Assembly (NCBI GenBank): GCA_002429965.1
Contig: DJBG01000123.1
Coordinates: 85,196-90,293 of the forward strand
From: Hungatella sp. UBA5982
Lineage (GTDB): Bacteria > Bacillota > Clostridia > Lachnospirales > Lachnospiraceae
Reading direction: 5' to 3'
DNA: 5,098 nucleotides
Of this stretch, positions 1-5,098 are shown piece by piece. Position 1 is the first letter of the stretch. Each line of letters opens with the position of its first letter. A program made the position numbers and the translations under genes. The notes beneath the pieces are model-generated. The model was not told where the DNA came from. It saw only the letters and a list, made by a program, of their open reading frames with translations, and did not search any database.

Positions 1-588
1 CGTGAAGCGTTCTGGAATCATTATGTACCCGGCTGTAATGAGCACTATCTGGTGCACATGATGCGGGAATCAGAGTCATTTATAAAAGAACTGGACATCG
101 TTGCCACTGAAAATGAAACACTTGTCGGAAACATCATGTATACAAAGGCAAATATACGGTGTGATAACGGGGAGAAATATCCGGTTATCAGCTTTGGTCC
201 AATTTCAGTTTTGCCTGGGTTTCAAGGGCAAGGGATCGGAACCTTGCTCATCGAATATACCAAAAAGCTTGCAAAGGATTTGGGCTACAAGGCAATTCTA
301 ATTTATGGTGACCCCTCCTATTACAGTAGATTTGGTTTTACTGCGGCAGAGACATACAAAATTGGTACACCGGACAATATGTATGCCGCTCCATTACAGG
401 CTCTTGAACTGACTGAGGGGGCATTGTCTGATTGTTCCGGCCGTTTCTTTGAAGACCCAATATTTGATATTGACGAAGCTAAAGCAAAAGAATTTGACAA
501 AAGTTTTCCATACAAAGAGCTGCAAAATTCTTACCCATCACAGGAAAGATTTCTTCAACTGGTCAAAATGCGGACCCCAAGATTATGA
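1..588 (+). CDS. GNAT family N-acetyltransferase, 3' part (start lies before the window)
   Basis: Probable cytoplasmic enzyme that moves an acetyl group from acetyl-CoA to an amine; the substrate cannot be told from sequence. The frame is open from base 1, giving 195 residues (R-E-A-F-W-N-H-Y...), so the true start is upstream. GTG at 52 and ATG at 58 or 61 are internal: coherent protein sequence continues before them and no ribosome binding site precedes them. The acetyl-CoA-binding signature is clear: strand I-S-V-L-P, then QGQGIG at fragment residues 75-80 (the Q/RxxGxG/A loop), followed by a helix. GDPSYYSRFGF at about 103-113 is typical of the YhbS-like (COG3153) branch, whose members carry a C-terminal extension as this one does. 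The flavodoxin-ferredoxin gene follows on the same strand after 97 nt, with no terminator seen between them, so cotranscription is possible. The family call is firm; the role is unknown. Confidence 0.9.
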   Translation, partial: REAFWNHYVPGCNEHYLVHMMRESESFIKELDIVATENETLVGNIMYTKANIRCDNGEKYPVISFGPISVLPGFQGQGIGTLLIEYTKKLAKDLGYKAILIYGDPSYYSRFGFTAAETYKIGTPDNMYAAPLQALELTEGALSDCSGRFFEDPIFDIDEAKAKEFDKSFPYKELQNSYPSQERFLQLVKMRTPRL

Positions 589-674
589 GCATTTAAGAAA
601 TACGCTTTCCCGGTACAATGTAAATCTAGCAAATTAAAAATCAACAATGACGCATGTACATGATTTCATTTCAC

Positions 675-679
675 AGGAG
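675..679 (+). promoter_or_regulatory. Ribosome binding site of the flavodoxin-ferredoxin gene
   Basis: AGGAG lies 6 nt before ATG 686. It decides the start: the in-frame ATG at 647 would add 13 residues (MTHVHDFISQETF), but it has no purine-rich site at proper distance and would place this AGGAG inside the coding region. Confidence 0.85.
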
Positions 680-685
680 ACTTTT

Positions 686-1567
686 ATGAATGATAGAAAG
701 CTCACCGTTAAAACCGTTACATTAGCATATTTCTCCGGAACTGGAGGCACAAAAGCCATTGTATCCTGCTTTGAAACACAATTTGTAAAATCAGGAATCC
801 ATGTAAATGTGATTGATATATCCTGCTGCAATACATATCATGAGGAAAAAGCACCGGATCTGTTGATCATCTTCTCTCCTGTATACGCCTTCAGGCTGGC
901 TTCTATCATGGAACACTGGACAAAGAATCTGCCTAAGACCCAGAATACACCTGCCGCAGTTATCTCAGTTTCCGGCGGAGGCGAAACTTCACCCAATACT
1001 GCCTGCCGCGTTCATTGTAAGCGTTTGCTGGTAAAAAAAGGGTATCATCTGATCTATGAAAAAATGTTTGTGATGCCGTCTAATTTTGCCTCTCAAGCGG
1101 AATACCAATTAAATCTCCAGTTGCTTAATGCCATTCCGCAGAAAGTAACCCAGACCGTCACAGAGATTTTATCAGGAAAGATATACCTTACAAGGCCACG
1201 GGTTCCTGATCGATTTTTTGCATTTATTGGCAAAGCAGAGCACTTTGGCGCAAAGATCTTCGGCTTATCTATCCGCGCCTCAAAAGCATGTACCCAATGT
1301 GGTCTATGCGAAAGAAAATGTCCAGCTAAAAACATTAGACTCCAAAACGGCGTCCCAAAGTTTGGATCCAATTGTATGTGGTGTTTGAAATGCATCTATG
1401 ATTGTCCGCATAATGCCCTTTCTCCGGGAGTTTTAAAGTTTTCCGTTTTAAAAGACGGCTATAACATAACAGAAATGAGTGATAAAGCGAAAACCCAGTG
1501 CGACGCAGAATATCACCCCTCAGGAAGCATGCTCTGGCAGGGAGTTATCGATTACTTAAGAAAATAG
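686..1567 (+). CDS. EFR1-type flavodoxin / 2x[4Fe-4S] ferredoxin fusion protein
   Basis: Predicted cytoplasmic electron-transfer protein of 293 residues that joins a flavodoxin-like FMN domain to a bacterial-type ferredoxin domain. The N-terminal half (about 10-165) begins with a beta strand and the phosphate-binding loop SGTGGT (17-22), and has the flavodoxin-fold segment FSPVYAFRL at 63-71. The C-terminal part carries two full CxxCxxCxxxCP motifs: Cys202/205/208/212 and Cys230/233/236/240, each followed by Pro. That spacing is that of a classical 2[4Fe-4S] ferredoxin. The family is common in anaerobic Clostridia and its partners are mostly unknown; passing electrons between the iron-sulfur centres and FMN is an inference. 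The start is fixed by AGGAG six bases before ATG 686. The gene follows the acetyltransferase gene on the same strand and ends 23 nt before a strong terminator. The loop has Gly21 where classical flavodoxins have Asn; I think such variants occur in this family and see no sign of damage. Confidence 0.93.
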   Translation: MNDRKLTVKTVTLAYFSGTGGTKAIVSCFETQFVKSGIHVNVIDISCCNTYHEEKAPDLLIIFSPVYAFRLASIMEHWTKNLPKTQNTPAAVISVSGGGETSPNTACRVHCKRLLVKKGYHLIYEKMFVMPSNFASQAEYQLNLQLLNAIPQKVTQTVTEILSGKIYLTRPRVPDRFFAFIGKAEHFGAKIFGLSIRASKACTQCGLCERKCPAKNIRLQNGVPKFGSNCMWCLKCIYDCPHNALSPGVLKFSVLKDGYNITEMSDKAKTQCDAEYHPSGSMLWQGVIDYLRK

Positions 1568-1590
1568 CTGTTTAAAACTCCATAATAAGC

Positions 1591-1639
1591 GGGGTGCCGC
1601 TTCACAGCTAATCTATAGCTGCGAAGCGGCACCCTTTTT
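1591..1639 (+). terminator. Strong intrinsic terminator after the flavodoxin-ferredoxin gene
   Basis: A perfect 12-bp GC-rich stem (1592-1603 GGGTGCCGCTTC with 1623-1634 GAAGCGGCACCC) is extended inward, after one A/C mismatch, by CAGCTA (1605-1610) with TAGCTG (1616-1621), leaving the 5-nt loop ATCTA. G1591 can wobble-pair with T1635. A run of five T (1635-1639) follows on the plus strand, so it ends the left block. It begins 23 nt after the stop at 1567 and ends one base before the stop codon of the convergent small gene. The minus strand lacks a strong T run directly after the stem, so minus-strand termination is uncertain, although the hairpin lies immediately after that gene too. Confidence 0.92.
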
Positions 1640-1640
1640 A

Positions 1641-1856
1641 TTAAACACCGTCATGCTTATTTCCAGTTTTGTAATCATCTCTAGCCCAGTTTGGAGCATT
1701 GATCGGACCGGCTTTGTCATTTCCATTTTTTGCAGCGCCCTGGATTTCCGGCACCTGGGCCTGCTCATTCTTTGGACGATGCATTTTCTCATGATTCTCC
1801 GTTCCATGATTGTTTGAATCATAAGGACTCGGTCTTCTCATACCTGCTTTTGCCAT
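1641..1856 (-). CDS. Small hydrophilic, probably disordered protein of unknown function
   Basis: This 71-residue protein begins MAKAGMRRPSP. I do not assign it to a named family. Reality as a gene rests on a perfect AGGAGG seven bases before the ATG, a clean stop, and a strong hairpin directly beyond the stop. It contains no Leu, Phe or Cys, but nine Asn, four His, and many Lys, Arg, Gly, Pro, Asp and Glu. There is no membrane segment or signal peptide. Such a composition suggests an unstructured cytoplasmic protein, and small spore or stress proteins of Firmicutes have similar make-up, but I see no acid-soluble spore protein motif. It lies 184 nt downstream of kdpE on the same strand; the gap is large enough for its own promoter, though none is convincing. 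An overlapping minus-strand frame at 1613-1822 has no ribosome binding site and is less likely. Confidence 0.75.
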   Translation of the reverse strand: MAKAGMRRPSPYDSNNHGTENHEKMHRPKNEQAQVPEIQGAAKNGNDKAGPINAPNWARDDYKTGNKHDGV

Positions 1857-1863
1857 AATGATA

Positions 1864-1869
1864 CCTCCT
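1864..1869 (-). promoter_or_regulatory. Ribosome binding site of the small hydrophilic protein gene
   Basis: The minus strand reads AGGAGG, a full match to the anti-Shine-Dalgarno core, with a 7-nt spacer to the ATG at 1856-1854. It is the main evidence that this short frame is translated, and selects it over the overlapping frame that starts at 1822. Confidence 0.85.
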
Positions 1870-2040
1870 ATCTGTCGATAGTTTTTGTATTTCCCCGGAA
1901 ACTATGCAGAAAAAATCTTTAAATGACCGGCAATTACTTTTTTAACTTTTTAGTTGCTTTATGATCCTGCATCCTCAGATATCTTTTATCGTTTCTTCAC
2001 ACCAAAGTCGTACCCAAATGAATATGATAATTGCAGCCTG

Positions 2041-2742
2041 TCATATGTCTTCTAACAGCCTGTACCCCACTCCTATTTCTGTTAAAATGTATTGAGGATC
2101 AGCCGTATCTTTTTCAATTTTCCTCCTCAGGTTTGCAACATTAACCCGAAGGGCTTTGCTTTTGTTCACATAAGGCCCCCAAAGTTCACGGCAAAGAAAT
2201 TCATGGGTCAATACAGTCCCTGCATTCAGAGAGAGCAGGACGATGATCCGGTATTCAATTGGGGTTAAATGCACTGTATTCCCGTCTACCGTTACGATTC
2301 TCTTATCATAATCAATATATAAATCTGCCAGACGGAAGGGCTGGTTCACCTTGCTGCTCTTTATTTTCGATATATGTCCTCTTCGCAAGGCCGTTCCGAT
2401 TCTTGCCACTAGAATCGCATTGTTAAAAGGTTTTGTAATATAGTCATCTGCACCGCTGTCGAGAGCCGATACAATGAACTTCTCTTCATTCCTTGCCGAT
2501 ATAATAATCACAGGAACCATACTCCAGCTTCTGATAGACTTAAGTACTTCCATGCCATCCATATCCGGCAGCCCCAAATCCAACAAAATTAAATCCGGAC
2601 AATGGGATGAGGCAAAGGAAATAGCTTCTTGCCCATTGACGGCTTTCAATGTCCTATAACCTTGTAATTCCAATTTAACAGAAACGAATTCGATGATTGC
2701 GTCTTCATCCTCTACTATCATTATAACGTGCTTATTTTCCAT
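2041..2742 (-). CDS. kdpE: KdpE-like response regulator (OmpR/PhoB family)
   Basis: Cytoplasmic DNA-binding response regulator of 233 residues, the usual length for KdpE, expected to be phosphorylated by the kinase encoded just upstream. The receiver domain (about 5-118) has the acidic pair Glu11/Asp12, the phospho-acceptor Asp55 in LILLDLGLPD, the switch Ser82 in IISARN, Tyr101, and the invariant Lys104 followed by Pro105. The winged-helix effector domain (about 134-230) shows the KdpE-like segments HLTPIEYRIIVLL (158-170), ELWG (186-189), LRVNVANLRRKIE (198-210) and ILTEIGVGYRL (219-229). In E. coli, KdpE activates kdpFABC under K+ limitation. No Kdp pump gene is in view here, so its target is not known. 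AAAGGTG at 2748-2754 on the minus strand lies 5 nt before the ATG. The gap from kdpD is 57 nt with no terminator, which fits one transcript. I saw no clear terminator after the gene. Confidence 0.93.
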   Translation of the reverse strand: MENKHVIMIVEDEDAIIEFVSVKLELQGYRTLKAVNGQEAISFASSHCPDLILLDLGLPDMDGMEVLKSIRSWSMVPVIIISARNEEKFIVSALDSGADDYITKPFNNAILVARIGTALRRGHISKIKSSKVNQPFRLADLYIDYDKRIVTVDGNTVHLTPIEYRIIVLLSLNAGTVLTHEFLCRELWGPYVNKSKALRVNVANLRRKIEKDTADPQYILTEIGVGYRLLEDI

Positions 2743-2747
2743 AGCAA

Positions 2748-2754
2748 CACCTTT
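2748..2754 (-). promoter_or_regulatory. Ribosome binding site of kdpE
   Basis: AAAGGTG on the minus strand, 5 nt before the ATG at 2742-2740. It supports this start, which also gives the normal receiver-domain N-terminus with a beta strand at residues 5-10. Confidence 0.7.
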
Positions 2755-2799
2755 CTAGTAAGCTATCCTCTGAGCCGCAGGCGCAAACAATCTTAAAAA

Positions 2800-4299
2800 T
2801 CATTTCTCACTGCAAAGCGGTATTGTAAACATAAATTGTGCTCCGCCTTCCGGCCTGTTATTTGCATATATCTCTCCTCCATGAGCTCTGATTATGGTTT
2901 TACAAATGGAGAGTCCGATTCCCAAATTCCGCGTTGAATCTTTATAGGGGTTCTCCGGCGTAACCGTAAAGTTAAATAGCATAGGAAGAATCTTTGGATC
3001 TATTCCCGGGCCTGTATCTGCTATTAAAAATCTCACAAAATCATCCTCTTCTTTTACTTCTATTGTCACATCCGACCTTTGGCCCCCAGCATGTCTTTGA
3101 GTATTTTCCAGAATATTCGTAAGGACTTGAGAGATCAGCATAATATCTATGGGAAGTAAAATTACATTATCAGGCTGATTTACCGTGATTTTGGTATTAG
3201 GAAAGCGCTTGCGGAAAGTTAAGATGACCCCTTCTATAACCTCTTCAACGATTTCTTCTGATTTATCAATCACCATACCATTATTCTGAACCTTTGTAAT
3301 GGACAATATGTTTTCAATCATATTTAAAAGCCATTGGGAATCATTTTGAATACCCTCTGCCAGTTTTGCCTGTACCTCATAAGGAATCTTATTTCCTTCT
3401 TCCAATAAGGTAGAACTGGCACCTATAATACTTGTAAGCGGTGTTCTCAAATCGTGAGATATACTTCTTAAAAAGCTGTTCTTCACTTTTTCCGTTTCCA
3501 TCATCACTTTAGTCTCTTGCTGTTCTGCCACAAGACGGTACATTCTAAATGCCTGAGCCGTTTGCTCCGCTATTAATTCCAAAAACATTCTTTGCTTCTT
3601 GCTCAAATCCTTTTCTTTAAAAGAAAAAGCAAATACTCCATATGTTACGTTCTGAGTCATTATGGGCAAAAAGTAGCCATAATCTTTATCACCCAAAGCT
3701 TTCTGTTTATCCGCAGCAAGCCTTACGAAGTAAAAAATTTCCTCTTTTATAAAATACTCAATCCCTACATCATCTTTTACATATACGAAATAAGGATTCA
3801 ACTTTCCATCTGGCTTGATGTCCTCAAAAAAGGCTACAGAATGCATTAGCCCATCCTTTAAGTAGTCCATAGAGTATCTTATAATCGTGTGCAGATCCCT
3901 TGTAGAAAGAAGCTTCCTGTTAATACTGTATAGCAATTCCGCATGCTGACACTTCTGCCTGGCTTGTTCTGCCTGTGCCTTAATGCTGGTAGTAATAATA
4001 CTGCTGGTGAAAACAACAAGCAGCAGTACAATAAGAGTCACTGGAAAGTTTACAGTAAAACTAAAACCAAATCTTGGTGAAGTTATCAGAAAATCATAAG
4101 TAAATACTCCTATTATTGCTGAAGAAACCCCATAAATATATCCTTCTGTAACAGCTGTAATAATAAATATTGCCATTGCCATCACAATATTTATATTTTG
4201 ATATCCAAAATTATTACGGTAAAGAACTTCGCAGATAAGCAATGTACCGCAAAGAATACAGAAAGAGAAAATAATATTTTTAACCCTTTTCTTATTCAA
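2800..4299 (-). CDS. kdpD: KdpD-like sensor histidine kinase lacking the N-terminal KdpD/Usp domains
   Basis: Inner-membrane sensor kinase of 499 residues, partner of the adjacent KdpE. Four hydrophobic segments near the N-terminus (about 9-26, 36-53, 55-72 and 86-105) match the four-helix DUF4118 membrane region of KdpD. A GAF-like linker (about 120-255) follows, then a HisKA domain with the H-box SHDLRTP and phospho-acceptor His282. The HATPase domain has the N-box Asn395/Asn399 (NILENTQRHA), the G1 box DTGPGID at 428-434, and GIGLS at 460-464. All catalytic motifs look intact. E. coli KdpD is nearly 900 residues; its KdpD and Usp-like regions before the membrane part are absent here. This is not a window artefact: the start is TTG, six bases after a good AGGGTGA site, and an in-frame TGA at 4308-4306 blocks any extension. 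The upstream gene is an unrelated decarboxylase subunit. The input signal may be read by the membrane or GAF-like part. Confidence 0.92.
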   Translation of the reverse strand: MNKKRVKNIIFSFCILCGTLLICEVLYRNNFGYQNINIVMAMAIFIITAVTEGYIYGVSSAIIGVFTYDFLITSPRFGFSFTVNFPVTLIVLLLVVFTSSIITTSIKAQAEQARQKCQHAELLYSINRKLLSTRDLHTIIRYSMDYLKDGLMHSVAFFEDIKPDGKLNPYFVYVKDDVGIEYFIKEEIFYFVRLAADKQKALGDKDYGYFLPIMTQNVTYGVFAFSFKEKDLSKKQRMFLELIAEQTAQAFRMYRLVAEQQETKVMMETEKVKNSFLRSISHDLRTPLTSIIGASSTLLEEGNKIPYEVQAKLAEGIQNDSQWLLNMIENILSITKVQNNGMVIDKSEEIVEEVIEGVILTFRKRFPNTKITVNQPDNVILLPIDIMLISQVLTNILENTQRHAGGQRSDVTIEVKEEDDFVRFLIADTGPGIDPKILPMLFNFTVTPENPYKDSTRNLGIGLSICKTIIRAHGGEIYANNRPEGGAQFMFTIPLCSEK

Positions 4300-4305
4300 C
4301 TCAAC

Positions 4306-4312
4306 TCACCCT
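4306..4312 (-). promoter_or_regulatory. Ribosome binding site that fixes the TTG start of kdpD
   Basis: AGGGTGA on the minus strand with a 6-nt spacer to TTG at 4299-4297. The last three bases of this site are an in-frame TGA stop, so the protein cannot start further upstream. The next in-frame ATG is residue 40, inside the second membrane segment, which makes TTG the only sensible start. Confidence 0.8.
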
Positions 4313-4374
4313 ACACTTCTTCGTATATTATTTATTCAATGCACAGAATCATCTTTCATCTTCATGCAATTATT

Positions 4375-4383
4375 ATTATATCA
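4375..4383 (-). promoter_or_regulatory. Possible extended -10 promoter for kdpDE
   Basis: The minus strand reads TGATATAAT, a perfect extended -10 element (TGn plus TATAAT). It lies between the decarboxylase gene stop (4416) and the kdpD start (4299), and would give a leader of about 70 nt. At 17 bp upstream there is no good TTGACA-like -35 (AGCAGG), which extended -10 promoters can tolerate. The region is very AT-rich, so a chance match is a real risk. Confidence 0.35.
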
Positions 4384-4415
4384 TTATTTTAGCTGTACCT
4401 GCTATAAATATTTCA

Positions 4416-5098
4416 TTATCCAAACATGGAAATAAAAATTCCTGCTATAATTGCTGAACCTATGGTACTAGCAACAATAGGTCCCATTGCATGCATTAAA
4501 AGATGGTTTGACGGATTGTATTCATGACCTAATCTTTGAGATATTCTGGCAGCCATTGGCATCGCAGATACTCCTGCATTTCCAATGAGGGGGTTCACCT
4601 TTCCTCCTGTCAATTTGCATAAAATTTTTGCTACCAATACGCCTCCGGCCGTTCCCATTATAAATGCAAATAAGCCTAAGATAATAATAAAAAGCGTTTT
4701 AATATTTAATACCCTCTCAGCCGTTGCGCTTCCTCCAATGGATAAACCAATTAATAAGGTAAGCAGATTCAGCAAATCCCCCTCAAGCATTCTGACTAAC
4801 CTTTCTGCCACGCCGCTCTCTCTGATAAGATTACCAAGCATCAGCATTGCTATCAGCGTTGCAGCTGAAGGTACGAAGATTAGAACTAACAAAGTAGTTA
4901 CAATAGGAAAAAGAAGTTTCTTTCTCCTGGACACCTCTTTCGGAATAGGCATAATTACCATTCTTTCCTTATGGGTAGTAAGTGCTCTCATGATCGGCGG
5001 CTGAATGAGAGGAACCAAAGCCATATAGGAATACGCTGCGATCGTAATCGTCGGAAGCAGATGACTTGCCAGCTGCTTTGTGATATAAATGGAAGTCG
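4416..5098 (-). CDS. oadB: Beta subunit of a Na+-translocating decarboxylase (OadB/GcdB/MmdB family), 3' part
   Basis: Membrane subunit of a biotin-dependent decarboxylase that couples decarboxylation of carboxybiotin to export of Na+. The frame is open to the window edge; 226 residues of the C-terminal part are present, and Met at 5024 is internal (TSIYITKQL... and AAYSY precede it). Family landmarks are clear: YMALVPLIQPPIMRAL, GNLIRESGVAERL, a TAGGVL membrane segment, and NPLIGNAGVSAMPMAAR. In the last, fragment residues Asn168, Gly172, Ser177 and Arg184 line up with Asn373, Gly377, Ser382 and Arg389 of Klebsiella OadB, known Na+/proton-path residues. From memory of that protein, its essential Asp203 should lie three codons beyond the window. 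The substrate (oxaloacetate, glutaconyl-CoA, methylmalonyl-CoA or other) cannot be decided without the alpha subunit, so the symbol is only a family label. kdpD follows 116 nt downstream on the same strand, with no strong terminator seen between. Confidence 0.92.
   Translation of the reverse strand, partial: TSIYITKQLASHLLPTITIAAYSYMALVPLIQPPIMRALTTHKERMVIMPIPKEVSRRKKLLFPIVTTLLVLIFVPSAATLIAMLMLGNLIRESGVAERLVRMLEGDLLNLLTLLIGLSIGGSATAERVLNIKTLFIIILGLFAFIMGTAGGVLVAKILCKLTGGKVNPLIGNAGVSAMPMAARISQRLGHEYNPSNHLLMHAMGPIVASTIGSAIIAGIFISMFG

Noticed and set aside
449..637. Frameshifted C-terminus of the acetyltransferase in another frame
   Set aside because: The main frame stays coherent to its stop at 588, and the alternative frame shows no acetyltransferase features.
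653..662. Perfect 10-bp palindrome CATGTACATG before the flavodoxin-ferredoxin gene, as an operator
   Set aside because: Palindromes of this length are expected several times by chance in 5 kb, pairing does not extend beyond 10 bp, and no regulator is implicated.
647..685. Upstream ATG at 647 as start of the flavodoxin-ferredoxin gene
   Set aside because: It has no ribosome binding site, while ATG 686 has AGGAG at a 6-nt spacing and starts the protein just before the first flavodoxin strand.
1093..1395. 100-residue minus-strand frame inside the flavodoxin-ferredoxin gene
   Set aside because: It lies opposite the conserved iron-sulfur motifs and has no family features of its own.
1613..1822. 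Minus-strand 69-residue frame overlapping the small gene
   Set aside because: It has no ribosome binding site, and the other frame has a perfect one; it also runs through the terminator hairpin.
1880..1911. Sporulation-type (sigma F/G) promoter for the small gene
   Set aside because: GCATA on the minus strand fits a -35 element, but nothing at the right spacing matches a sigma F or sigma G -10 element well enough.
4585..5004. 139-residue plus-strand open frame opposite the decarboxylase gene
   Set aside because: It is antisense to a well-conserved protein, shows no recognisable domain, and its hydrophobic look mirrors the membrane protein on the other strand.

Overview
The window looks like chromosomal DNA from a low-GC anaerobic Firmicute, most likely a member of the Clostridia. 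The evidence is the strong AGGAGG-type ribosome binding sites, a TTG start, a flavodoxin/2x[4Fe-4S] protein of the EFR1 type, a membrane subunit of a biotin-dependent Na+-pumping decarboxylase, and a KdpD without its N-terminal sensor region. I cannot name the species from the sequence.

There are six genes, two of them cut by the window edges. Left block, plus strand: the 3' part of a GNAT acetyltransferase gene (1-588), a 97-nt gap, then a complete flavodoxin-ferredoxin fusion gene (686-1567). This block ends at a strong intrinsic terminator (1591-1639). Right block, minus strand, in order of transcription: the 3' part of a beta subunit of a Na+-translocating decarboxylase (5098-4416), a kdpD-like sensor kinase (4299-2800), kdpE (2742-2041) and a small hydrophilic protein gene (1856-1641). 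The two blocks converge at the terminator.

KdpD and KdpE form a membrane kinase and DNA-binding response regulator pair, 57 nt apart and probably cotranscribed. In other bacteria this pair controls the high-affinity K+ pump KdpFABC. No kdpFABC gene lies in the window, and the kinase has no KdpD/Usp sensor domains, so its signal and target here are open. A possible extended -10 promoter lies between the decarboxylase gene and kdpD.

The gaps are short. Positions 589-685 hold only the ribosome binding site of the flavodoxin-ferredoxin gene. Positions 1857-2040 hold the ribosome binding site of the small gene; I saw no convincing promoter or terminator there. Positions 4300-4415 are AT-rich leader. 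I found no tRNA, rRNA, CRISPR array, insertion sequence or large repeat. I see no clearly new multi-gene system; the least explained items are the small disordered protein and the reduced KdpD.
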